From NCBI GenBank assembly GCA_022826725.1, contig JAJDUF010000007.1:62001-126000 (forward strand): DNA of 64,000 nt, written 5' to 3'. Below are positions 16,938 to 23,775 of this stretch, piece after piece. Every line of letters begins with the position of its first letter. The stretch's first letter is position 1. Source of the stretch: Chloroflexota bacterium (GTDB lineage: Bacteria > Chloroflexota > UBA11872 > UBA12225 > JAJDUF01). A program made the position numbers and the translations under genes. The notes beneath the pieces were generated by a model, which did no database searches, was not told where the DNA came from, and saw nothing but the letters and a program-made list of their open reading frames with translations.

Positions 16938-17711
16938 CTACCAGGCGGCCGTTGCCAGCAGGCGGTCGAGATTGTGCGCGCCGATCTGATCGCGTACCGC
17001 CGGCTCCAGGCGCGCGTACTGTAGCTCGGCATGGGGTCCGCCGACCGATTGCCAGGGGAGGCGCGTCCCGAAAATCAGCCGGTCCGCGCCGACCGCTTCC
17101 GCGAGGAACTCGATCCCGCGATACGTGCGGAAGCCGCCGGTCTCCAGCCAGAGGTTGGGGAGCTGGCGCAGCAGCGGCGTGATGAGGCGCGGGATGGACT
17201 TACCAACATCGGAGACGACGACTTGCAGCCGCGGATACTGCGAGCAGACGCGATAGATGTCGCGGGCGGTGGGGGTGTCGAGGCGCGCAATGTGCCAGAA
17301 CAGCGGCACCTGGCCGGCTACGGCCGCAAAGAAGTCGCCGAACATCCAGTCGTCCACCGGGTACTTGTGGTCGTCCGGGAAGATGCGGAGTGCGCGAACG
17401 CCGGCGCTCTGCGCCTCGTCGAGCAGGGTGGCCGGATCGGGGAACTCGCCGGTGTGGTGAGGGAGGGCGATCCAGGACGGATGGAGGGCCGCTTGTCCCG
17501 CGATGGCCGGGAGGAGCTTGGCGTTGCCGGAGGCCGGATGCTCTTCCAAGGCGAGGGAGTGATACGGGAGCGCGCGGGTAATGCCGTAGCGGGCCTGGTG
17601 CTCCAGTAGCTCGTCGGCCGTGAGGAATGCCCCCGCAGGACCGGGCTGGCTCACCATGCCCAACGCGCAGTTGGCATCGAAAAGGGCGGCTGCGGGCGGT
17701 GTTTGGCTCAT
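16938..17711 (-). CDS. Amidohydrolase-fold protein lacking metal motifs
   Basis: A 257-residue homologue of the amidohydrolase encoded just downstream. Where the active paralogue has D-x-H-x-H, this one has FDANCALG. Where the paralogue has FGSDYP, this one reads FGTRLPW. Thus two metal-ligand positions appear lost, while ALRIFPDDHKYP and FWHIARLDTP keep the barrel pattern. It may be a non-catalytic partner or use different chemistry. ATG 17711 starts the gene; the frame stays open to 17768. It is first in the two-gene operon. Confidence 0.75.
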   Translation of the reverse strand: MSQTPPAAALFDANCALGMVSQPGPAGAFLTADELLEHQARYGITRALPYHSLALEEHPASGNAKLLPAIAGQAALHPSWIALPHHTGEFPDPATLLDEAQSAGVRALRIFPDDHKYPVDDWMFGDFFAAVAGQVPLFWHIARLDTPTARDIYRVCSQYPRLQVVVSDVGKSIPRLITPLLRQLPNLWLETGGFRTYRGIEFLAEAVGADRLIFGTRLPWQSVGGPHAELQYARLEPAVRDQIGAHNLDRLLATAAW

Positions 17712-17760
17712 GGCACCACCATGATACCGTTTTGGCGGCCGGTATGGTGGGGGTGTCCTC

Positions 17761-17804
17761 GGCCTCACCCCCCGGCCCCCTCTCCACCAAGTGGAGAGGG
17801 GAGT
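17761..17804. repeat. Family A hairpin repeat
   Basis: GGCCTCACCCCCCGGCC followed by CCCTCTCCAC-CAA-GTGGAGAGGG. It lies between two divergent genes, so it cannot serve both as a terminator. Confidence 0.85.
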
Positions 17805-17880
17805 GCAGCGGAGGCTGGTGGCGGTGGTGTTGCGCGCTCGTTAGCATGTTTCCGGGTAGAGCAGGGTGGAGGAGGGGCGG

Positions 17881-18603
17881 GTGGTCGAGCGGACCGGTGC
17901 CAGCGAGCCGCCGCGGGCCGTCGGCTGGCGCGTGTGGCTCTGGTGGGTGCTGGTCAACATAATTGGGTGGGGTGTAGGTGGGGCGATGTTCTTCTCCACA
18001 CTCTTCATTGCACTCATGGGTTTCGGTGGGGAGGCCGAGTTTGGGGCAATCATCGGGAGGGCCGTGCTGGGATTAATTGTAGGGGCTGCGGGTGGGACCG
18101 TGGCTGGACTCCTGCAATGGCTGGTGCTGCTACGGCAGATCAAGCGGGATGGCTGGTGGATTTTGACGAGTGTGGTCGGCTGGGCAGTTGCCTGGGCTTT
18201 GTTCATGGGCGGGGTCGGAGTTGTAGACGAGTTTACTGTCGGGACCCCAGGTTATGAACTCAGGTTGCTCATGATTGGGGCCTGGTTCTTGGGAGGGGCG
18301 GCCACTGGCGGCTTGCAGTGGCTAGTGTTGCGGCGGCAGTTCATTCGGACTGGATGGTGGGTGGCGGCTAGCACCCTAAGCTGGTCGGTGGGTGTAGCAA
18401 TGCAATGGCCTGCTGAAGTGATGATTATGAACGTTGGTTTGTACGTGGATATTGACCCAGTTGCGGTATTCCTGTTTGTTGTGACTGGCACCGTATATGG
18501 TGGGATAACCGGGACGGTGCTGGTGTGGCTGCTGCGGCAGCGGGTGGTTGATGCTGATGGGGCAGGCAGTGGGGTGGCCCGTTCAGGGGCGATGGGGGGA
18601 TAG
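17881..18603 (+). CDS. Multi-pass membrane protein, unknown
   Basis: About 240 residues with roughly six membrane-spanning segments (VWLWWVLVNIIGWGVGGAMFF, LFIALMGFG, LGLIVGAAGGTVAGLLQWLVLL, VVGWAVAWALFMGGVG, LMIGAWFLGGAATGGLQWLVL and a final VFLFVVTGTVYGGITGTVL). Two internal halves each contain GG-x-x-GLQWLVLxRQ, pointing to an internal duplication. No family is recognised. GTG 17881 is preferred over GTG 17866 because GGAGGAGGGG precedes it. It ends five bases before the esterase gene. Confidence 0.7.
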   Translation: MVERTGASEPPRAVGWRVWLWWVLVNIIGWGVGGAMFFSTLFIALMGFGGEAEFGAIIGRAVLGLIVGAAGGTVAGLLQWLVLLRQIKRDGWWILTSVVGWAVAWALFMGGVGVVDEFTVGTPGYELRLLMIGAWFLGGAATGGLQWLVLRRQFIRTGWWVAASTLSWSVGVAMQWPAEVMIMNVGLYVDIDPVAVFLFVVTGTVYGGITGTVLVWLLRQRVVDADGAGSGVARSGAMGG

Positions 18604-18608
18604 GGACA

Positions 18609-20282
18609 GTGGGTACGCTTCCGCCGGGTGATACAAGGCTGGCTAGTCGTCCGCTGCCGGGACAGGACCTGCGCCTGAGCTATCGCTCCGAGATTGACGA
18701 TACCGAGCAGCCGTATGCGCTCTACGTACCGGCCGGCTATGACGGTCGCCGGCCGTGGCCGCTGGTCATCAATCTGCACGGGACCTCGGCGGGCCTGTCG
18801 CCGGAATACGTCGGACAGACCTCGGAGCACTACACCGCCGCCGAGAACGCGGCCCCGCTGTGGGCGGCGGAGCGCCATGGGGCGTTGCTGGTGACGCCGT
18901 TCGGGCGGGGGATCACGGAGTTTCGGGGGATCGGCGAGAACGACGTGTTTTGCGCGGTGGCCGACGTGCAGCGGCGCTATCGCGTGGACGCGGAGCGGAT
19001 CTCGGTGACGGGCCTGTCGATGGGCGGCACCGGGTCCTCCGAGCTGGCGCTGCACTATCCCGACTATTTCGCGGCTGCGGCGCCGATGGGCGCGGCGTAC
19101 AGTTTCCCCTGGCTGGCGGCCAACGGTGAGCATCTGCCGTTCTGGTGTATCGGCGGCGAGCACGACCGCAACTTCCAACTGGGCGGGCGGCTCGTTGCGG
19201 ACCGCATGGAGCGCCTGAACTTCCCGACGCGGCTGGACATCCGTGCCGGGCGCGGGCACGCCGATTTCGTGCCGGAATATTACGACCGGGTGATTGCCTG
19301 GCTGGTGCGGCAGCGGGTGCAGAGACATCCTTCGGGCTATAGCTTCAGCGCGGCGCTGCCCATGCATGGGCAGGCGTATTGGACCGCCATTGACGCTATC
19401 GAGCGGCCGGGGACCATCGGCACCGTCCATGCCCAGATTATCGGCGCCAATCGGCTCCGTTTGGCTACCGACAACCTGACCGGTGTGGCCGTGCTGCCCG
19501 ATCCGACGCTCGTTGACTTGGCGCGGCCGTTGGCGCTGGAGATAGAAGGGCAGGCGGTTTTCGAGGGCGTCGTCGCCGCCGACCGAGAGCTGCGGCTGAC
19601 CAAGCAGACGGGGCGGTGGCGGGTGGCTGAGGCGCCGCGTCGGCAGCGGTCGCTGACGGCCTACCGCACCCATCCCGTCGCCGAGGCGCCGGCGGCACTC
19701 ACGATGAACGGGATAGAGGCACCGCTGGCGAGTTGGATTACCGACGCGATGCGGCTGGCGACGGGGGCCGATCTGGCCCTCTACAATCGCCGCTCGTATC
19801 GCGGCCTGCCCTTGCCGGCGGGGACGGTGGATGAGGTAGACCTGATCCAGTGCAGTCGTCCGTTCGAGCAGTACCTGGTCGTGGCGGACATGACGGGTGG
19901 CGACGTGCTCAGCATCTTGGAAGCGAATGTCAATCCCGATGAGGGCCTTGAGTTTATTGTGCAGCTGTCGGGCGCAAGTTACACGTTCGATTGGGGCCGG
20001 CCGGTGGGGCAGCGGATTGTAGCGCACACGCTTGATCCGGAGCGGCGGTATCGCGTGGCGCTGGAGGGGCATGTGCCGGAGCGAGGGCAGGGTCGCTCGA
20101 TGCATCTGTCCGGCCGCCGCGAGGGGCTTTCCTACAGCATCACGGACGTGCCATTTCGGGCCGCGCTCTACGCCCACGCCGTGCGCTGCGGGCGGATTGA
20201 GGCGGCGGTCGAGGGGCGCGTGCGGGCGGTTGGAGGATGGTGGGGTGGGCCTGATCTTCCGACCCCTCGCCACCATACGTAG
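18609..20282 (+). CDS. Esterase fused to a 5'-nucleotidase C-terminal domain
   Basis: A 557-residue protein with two domains. Residues 1 to about 240 are an alpha/beta-hydrolase of the feruloyl-esterase/PHB-depolymerase type: oxyanion region INLHGTS, nucleophile Ser137 in GLSMGG, Asp186 (GGEHDRN) and His217 (GRGHADF). Residues about 365-530 match the 5'-nucleotidase C-terminal substrate domain: LASWITDAMRLATGADLALY, LPAGTVDEVDLIQCSRPFEQ, VVADMTGGDVLSILEAN and QLSGASYTFDW. The metallophosphatase half of a 5'-nucleotidase is absent. The last residues (DLPTPRHHT) are encoded by a family A-like repeat. The GTG start has only a weak GGGACA site. Confidence 0.78.
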   Translation: MGTLPPGDTRLASRPLPGQDLRLSYRSEIDDTEQPYALYVPAGYDGRRPWPLVINLHGTSAGLSPEYVGQTSEHYTAAENAAPLWAAERHGALLVTPFGRGITEFRGIGENDVFCAVADVQRRYRVDAERISVTGLSMGGTGSSELALHYPDYFAAAAPMGAAYSFPWLAANGEHLPFWCIGGEHDRNFQLGGRLVADRMERLNFPTRLDIRAGRGHADFVPEYYDRVIAWLVRQRVQRHPSGYSFSAALPMHGQAYWTAIDAIERPGTIGTVHAQIIGANRLRLATDNLTGVAVLPDPTLVDLARPLALEIEGQAVFEGVVAADRELRLTKQTGRWRVAEAPRRQRSLTAYRTHPVAEAPAALTMNGIEAPLASWITDAMRLATGADLALYNRRSYRGLPLPAGTVDEVDLIQCSRPFEQYLVVADMTGGDVLSILEANVNPDEGLEFIVQLSGASYTFDWGRPVGQRIVAHTLDPERRYRVALEGHVPERGQGRSMHLSGRREGLSYSITDVPFRAALYAHAVRCGRIEAAVEGRVRAVGGWWGGPDLPTPRHHT

Positions 20283-20370
20283 GGGGGAGTGGCGGAGGGA
20301 GACGTGGCCCCCCTATGGTCCCCCCGCTTTGCAGGGGGACGGGGATTCGCGCGCAAGCGGGAATGACGAT
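20258..20370. repeat. Degenerate family A plus family B repeats
   Basis: CCGACCCCTCGCCACCATACG overlaps the 3' end and stop of the esterase gene. It is followed by a family B hairpin at 20304-20345 (GGTCCCCCCGCTTTGCAGGGG) and a CGCGCGCAAGCGGG hairpin. Confidence 0.7.
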
Positions 20371-20407
20371 ATTGCGAGGTTCACCACGTGGAGCGGGGAG
20401 GCTGGCG

Positions 20408-20435
20408 GGAACTTTCTCTTCGCGGTGGGCGTCTA
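20408..20435 (+). promoter_or_regulatory. Possible ECF-sigma (RpoE-like) promoter
   Basis: GGAACTT at 20408-20414, 16 bases, then GTCTA at 20431-20435: close to the extracytoplasmic-function sigma pattern GGAACTT-N15/17-GTCTA. It lies about 80 bases before the DUF4349 surface protein, which would suit an envelope-stress target. A chance match cannot be excluded. Confidence 0.4.
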
Positions 20436-20515
20436 GTTCACATTGCCGCCCGCTGCGGGGCGGCTGCGCTGCGAGGTGTGGCGCATGACGTGGGAGTCGG
20501 AACTGGGAGAGTGCG

Positions 20516-22306
20516 ATGGGACGGTTGCTTGCAACGGGGCGTCGGCGCGTGTTGGTTGCGGTTTTGCTTATCGGCGTGGTGGTTGCCGCGTTCGCGGTGG
20601 CCCGCGGGCCCGGTGCATTCGAGGATGAGGCCAGCCTTGTGCAGTTCCAGACGGAGGCGACCGACTCGGCGGCGCAGCGCCTACAGGCGGCTCCGGCAGG
20701 CCCGCAGGGGGCGAGCGGCGAGCGGGGGGCGGCCGGTGCCAGCGGCGCGGCCGAGCGGATGGTGACGGTCGAGCGGCCGGTGGTCGTCGAGAAGGTTGTC
20801 GAGGTCGCGGTCGAGAAGGCGGTCACGCGGGAATCCGCGGCCAGTAGGGTGGCGGCTGCTCCGGCGAGTGTTGCGGCTCCCCGGTTGGCAGCGATCCAGG
20901 AGCTCGCCGCGAGTGACCGGCAGATCATCCGGAATGGCACGCTCGTACTGATGGTGGCGAACTTGGAGGATGCCGTTGGGACCATCCGGGATTTGGTAGC
21001 GGGTATTCCCGGCGCCTTTTTTGCGAATTCCGAGATCAAGCCGGTGCGTGACCGCCGGCCTTCGATTGTCACGCTGCGTATTCCGGCTGCTGCGTTCGAT
21101 GAGGCGGTGGCGAACCTGAAGGCGCTGGCGGTGGAGGTGCTCGAGGAGCAAACCCGCGCCGAGGACGTTACCGAGGCATATACCGACCTTAACATCCGGC
21201 TGCGGAACTTGGAGGCGGCCGAAGAGCAGTTCCGCGTACTCTTCGAGCGTGCGGAGCGAGTGCAGAACATCCTCGAAATCCAGGATCGACTCCAGCGCGT
21301 CCGCGGCGAGATCGAGCGTCTGCGCGGACAGCTCAACGTGCTGGAAGACCGCGTGGCACTCGCCACCGTCCGCGTGCAGCTGCATCCGCCGCCGGACTTG
21401 TCATTGGAACTGGTGCCGCAGGGCGTGCCGTTCGTCTACGGCGAGAGCGCGTTCCGGCTGACCTACCGCAACGATGGCAACGTGCGGGCGAAAGACGTGG
21501 AGGTGACGCTCACGCTGCCTCAGCAGGCAGCCTTCGTTGAGGCGCGGAGCAACGGCATTTACGATCCGGCGACGCGGGTGGTGACATGGAAGATCAGCGA
21601 GCTGCACCCCAGCGACCAGGGTACGTTCGCCGCCGTGTTGCGGTTCGAAACCGCCGCCCGTGTGCTGACGCTCGATGCGGAGGTCCACGCCGGTACTCCC
21701 GACGCCGACGAGTCCAACAATGCTGCTACCGCCAAGCTGACGTTCGAGCCGGATCTGATGCTAACGGTGCTCCATGCACCGTCGGCGGTTGCACAGGGCG
21801 ACACCGCAAACCTGGCGCTGCTGTACGGGAACGCCGGTAACGGTGATGCGGAGCGGGTATCCATCCGGCTGTCGCTGCCGGCGGGCGTCACTTTCGTCAG
21901 TGCCGTCGGTGGGAGGTACGACGCGGACGAGCGCGTGATCGTCTGGGACGTGGATCGCGTTCGGCCGCACGAGGAGCAGCACATCGAGGCGAGCGTGCGG
22001 GTTGACGTGGAGGCGGGGCGGCTGCCGTTGTCCGCCGTGATTGCCGCCACCGAGACCGAGCGCGTGACCTACAACAACCGGGCCGACCTGTCGCTGGCGG
22101 CGCTGCCCGAGGACGTCTCCGGGCGTACGGTCTGGAGTCCGGGCCAGACGTTCCGCGATAGCTTCGAGACCTTAGGCGACGTAGCCCGTGGCGCGGTGGA
22201 TCTCCTGATCTGGGTGAGCACGTTTGGCGTGCCGCTGGCGGTGATCGTCGGCGTGGTGTCGGTGCCCGTCATGCTCATCCGGCGCCGCCGGCGCGCGGCG
22301 CGGTGA
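20516..22306 (+). CDS. DUF4349 surface protein with CARDB/DUF11-like repeats
   Basis: A 596-residue envelope protein. It has an N-terminal signal/anchor (RVLVAVLLIGVVVAAFAV, about 11-28) and an Ala/Val/Glu low-complexity stretch (VERPVVVEKVVEVAVEKAV). A DUF4349 domain follows at about 135-290, with IIRNGTLVLMVANLEDAV, VTLRIPAAAFDEAV and a coiled coil (LNIRLRNLEAAEEQFRVLF...). Two beta-sandwich repeats lie at about 300-400 and 415-510 (LTYRNDGNVRAKDVEVTLTLP; LLYGNAGNGDAERVSIRLSLP). A C-terminal membrane segment (VPLAVIVGVVSVPVMLI) ends in an RRRRR stop-transfer. It is probably anchored at both ends. Function is unknown. Confidence 0.85.
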   Translation: MGRLLATGRRRVLVAVLLIGVVVAAFAVARGPGAFEDEASLVQFQTEATDSAAQRLQAAPAGPQGASGERGAAGASGAAERMVTVERPVVVEKVVEVAVEKAVTRESAASRVAAAPASVAAPRLAAIQELAASDRQIIRNGTLVLMVANLEDAVGTIRDLVAGIPGAFFANSEIKPVRDRRPSIVTLRIPAAAFDEAVANLKALAVEVLEEQTRAEDVTEAYTDLNIRLRNLEAAEEQFRVLFERAERVQNILEIQDRLQRVRGEIERLRGQLNVLEDRVALATVRVQLHPPPDLSLELVPQGVPFVYGESAFRLTYRNDGNVRAKDVEVTLTLPQQAAFVEARSNGIYDPATRVVTWKISELHPSDQGTFAAVLRFETAARVLTLDAEVHAGTPDADESNNAATAKLTFEPDLMLTVLHAPSAVAQGDTANLALLYGNAGNGDAERVSIRLSLPAGVTFVSAVGGRYDADERVIVWDVDRVRPHEEQHIEASVRVDVEAGRLPLSAVIAATETERVTYNNRADLSLAALPEDVSGRTVWSPGQTFRDSFETLGDVARGAVDLLIWVSTFGVPLAVIVGVVSVPVMLIRRRRRAAR

Positions 22307-22312
22307 TGTAGC

Positions 22313-22346
22313 GCCCCCTATGGTCCCCCCGCGCAGCGGGGGGACG
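22313..22346. repeat. Family B hairpin
   Basis: CCCCCTATGGTCCCCCCGC-GCA-GCGGGGGGACGG immediately after the DUF4349 stop codon. Confidence 0.8.
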
Positions 22347-22378
22347 GCGGACCTCACCCCCGGCCCCTTCTCTGATGA

Positions 22379-22515
22379 AGGTTGACAACTTGATTAGGTA
22401 GTGGTCTGGCCCCCTCCCTAACCCTCCCCCGTCCCGACGGGGGAGGGAACCTGTACCCTGCCCCTACGTAGAGGGGGTAGTGTTGGTGCCCACTACCCGA
22501 TTAAGTTGGCAACCT
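22379..22515. mobile_element. MITE-like element with 26-bp inverted ends
   Basis: The ends AGGTTGACAACTTGATTAGG... (22379-22404) and its inverted partner (22490-22515) match at 22 of 26 positions. The 137-bp body contains a family E hairpin (CCTCCCCCGTCCCGACGGGGG). A solo copy of the end occurs at 4523-4548. No coding capacity is visible, so if mobile it depends on a transposase elsewhere. Confidence 0.6.
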
Positions 22516-22536
22516 GTGCGGAGGGCGGGGGCAGGG

Positions 22537-22857
22537 TTAGGTGGAGAGCGAGCCTGGGACGTACTCTTCGATCACGAGGTCCTCGGCCGGGTCGGGGGCG
22601 AGCGACGGCTCGTCCATGTACTTGGCTGCTTCTTCGAATAGCTGATCCAACTCCGACGCGGTGTCCGGGGCGAGCGCCTGCTGGAGGCACATGGTGCGCT
22701 GCCGGTGCCGGTGATGGGGTCGCGCTAGGTTGAGGTAGAGGGCTAGGAGCCGGCCAATGAGCACTTGGAGCAGGTGAACCTGGGCAGCGAGTAACGGCGC
22801 GGTGGCCGCTTGCACCAGGCGCTGCACCTCCTCTGCGGTGAACATCCGGTCGTACAT
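22537..22857 (-). CDS. Small helical protein, unknown
   Basis: 106 residues from ATG 22857, which has AGGAGG seven bases upstream. It is predicted helical: FTAEEVQRLVQAATAPLLAAQVHLLQVLIGRLLALYLNLARP, a His/Arg-rich turn, then an acidic tail (ELDQLFEEAAKYMDEPSLAPDPAEDLVIEEY). No family is recognised. The same frame is open upstream to an ATG at 23343, itself preceded by GGAGG; using it would give a 268-residue protein with an N-terminal array of 12/13-residue repeats. I favour the shorter form but cannot exclude the longer. Confidence 0.6.
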   Translation of the reverse strand: MYDRMFTAEEVQRLVQAATAPLLAAQVHLLQVLIGRLLALYLNLARPHHRHRQRTMCLQQALAPDTASELDQLFEEAAKYMDEPSLAPDPAEDLVIEEYVPGSLST

Positions 22858-22924
22858 GGTTTCCTCCTGGGTGGTGGGATGGGTGACGGAGGCTGACGGT
22901 GACCCGGCGGCGGTGGGTCCACGA

Positions 22925-23257
22925 CGGGAGCAGTCGTGGCCCAGCGCCAGCGGGGACGAGACGGGGGAGTGGTCGGGGACCAAGGCGGCGGCAAGGGCGG
23001 CGCCGGAGCGGTTGTGATCCGGCGCCGGGTGTGCGGCACTCAGACGGTCGTGACGTGGCGCCCGCGCCGTAGTGGCGAGGGGCACGTCGGGACCCGGTGC
23101 CCTAGGGGCGGCACTCTGACAGTCATGACCCGGCGCCCGCACCGCGGTGGCGCGGGGTACGTCATAACCCGGTGCCGTAGAAGCGGCACTCAGTCGGCCA
23201 TGCCGCGCCGCGCCGGAAGACGCGGTGCGGGGTCGTTCATGACCCGGTGCCCTCTGC
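22925..23257. repeat. Tandem repeat, 75-bp unit made of 36 + 39 bp halves
   Basis: GCGGCACT recurs at 23033, 23108 and 23183 (exact 75-bp period). The core TGACCCGGYGCC recurs at 23051, about 23090, 23126, 23165, about 23201 and 23240, with spacing alternating near 39 and 36. More degenerate units continue left to about 22925. All periods are multiples of three. On the minus strand the units read as APGHD-type 12/13-residue peptides in frame with the small gene. The gene-free stretch 22858-23775 otherwise holds hairpin repeats only. Confidence 0.8.
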
Positions 23258-23470
23258 TGGGTGGCGATGCCACCGCTGCTGGCCGGCAAGATGCCGAGAC
23301 CGCTCCCTGCCCGTGCAGCGTGTGCGCTAGACCTGTCTCGCATCCGTCAGCCTCCGTTCAGGGGGGGATATTGGCGGGGTGGGGCGGGGGACAACGGGGG
23401 GTGTGGCCCCTTTTTATCGGAATCAGGATTTGCCAGATGAGAGGGTGAGCGGGGTGGGGGACGGGGGACT

Positions 23471-23515
23471 GGCCTCACCCCCCGGCCCCCTCTCCAACAT
23501 TTGGAGAGGGGGTGG
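23471..23515. repeat. Family A hairpin repeat
   Basis: GGCCTCACCCCCCGGCC then CCCTCTCCAA-CAT-TTGGAGAGGGGG. The loop-proximal C to A change is compensated on the other arm (CCAAC/TTGG), indicating selection or mechanism preserving the stem. Confidence 0.85.
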
Positions 23516-23579
23516 TGGCAGCGACGGACCGCCGTAGGGGCAACCCTTGTGGTTGTTCCTTCTGGCACCTGGTGCTCGC

Positions 23580-23621
23580 CCCCTCCCTAACCCTCCCCCG
23601 GAGCAAGCTCCAGGGGAGGGA
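23580..23621. repeat. Family E hairpin repeat
   Basis: CCCCCTCCCTAACCCTCCCC followed by GGAGCAAGCTCC and GGGGAGGGA. Related copies are at 22413-22453 and 45149-45182, each with a different inner loop. Confidence 0.7.
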
Positions 23622-23775
23622 AGATAACGGTCCCCGCTGGGACCCTACGGTTTGGCTCGTACCTAATACCCGTCGGCATGTGGGCAAGGCCGGGGGAGGG
23701 ATGCCGCTTTGGTGCATACTTCAGCCTGGCGGGGCATCCGCGAGTGGCGGGGCGCGGCCGCTGGGTGGAGGGACG

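Noticed and set aside
16637..17182. Plus-strand frame of 181 residues across the two amidohydrolases
   Set aside because: It is antisense to two genes with recognisable motifs and shows no family features itself.
22925..23257. Possible CRISPR array
   Set aside because: The units are contiguous and similar along their whole length, with no unique spacers between constant repeats and no cas genes nearby.
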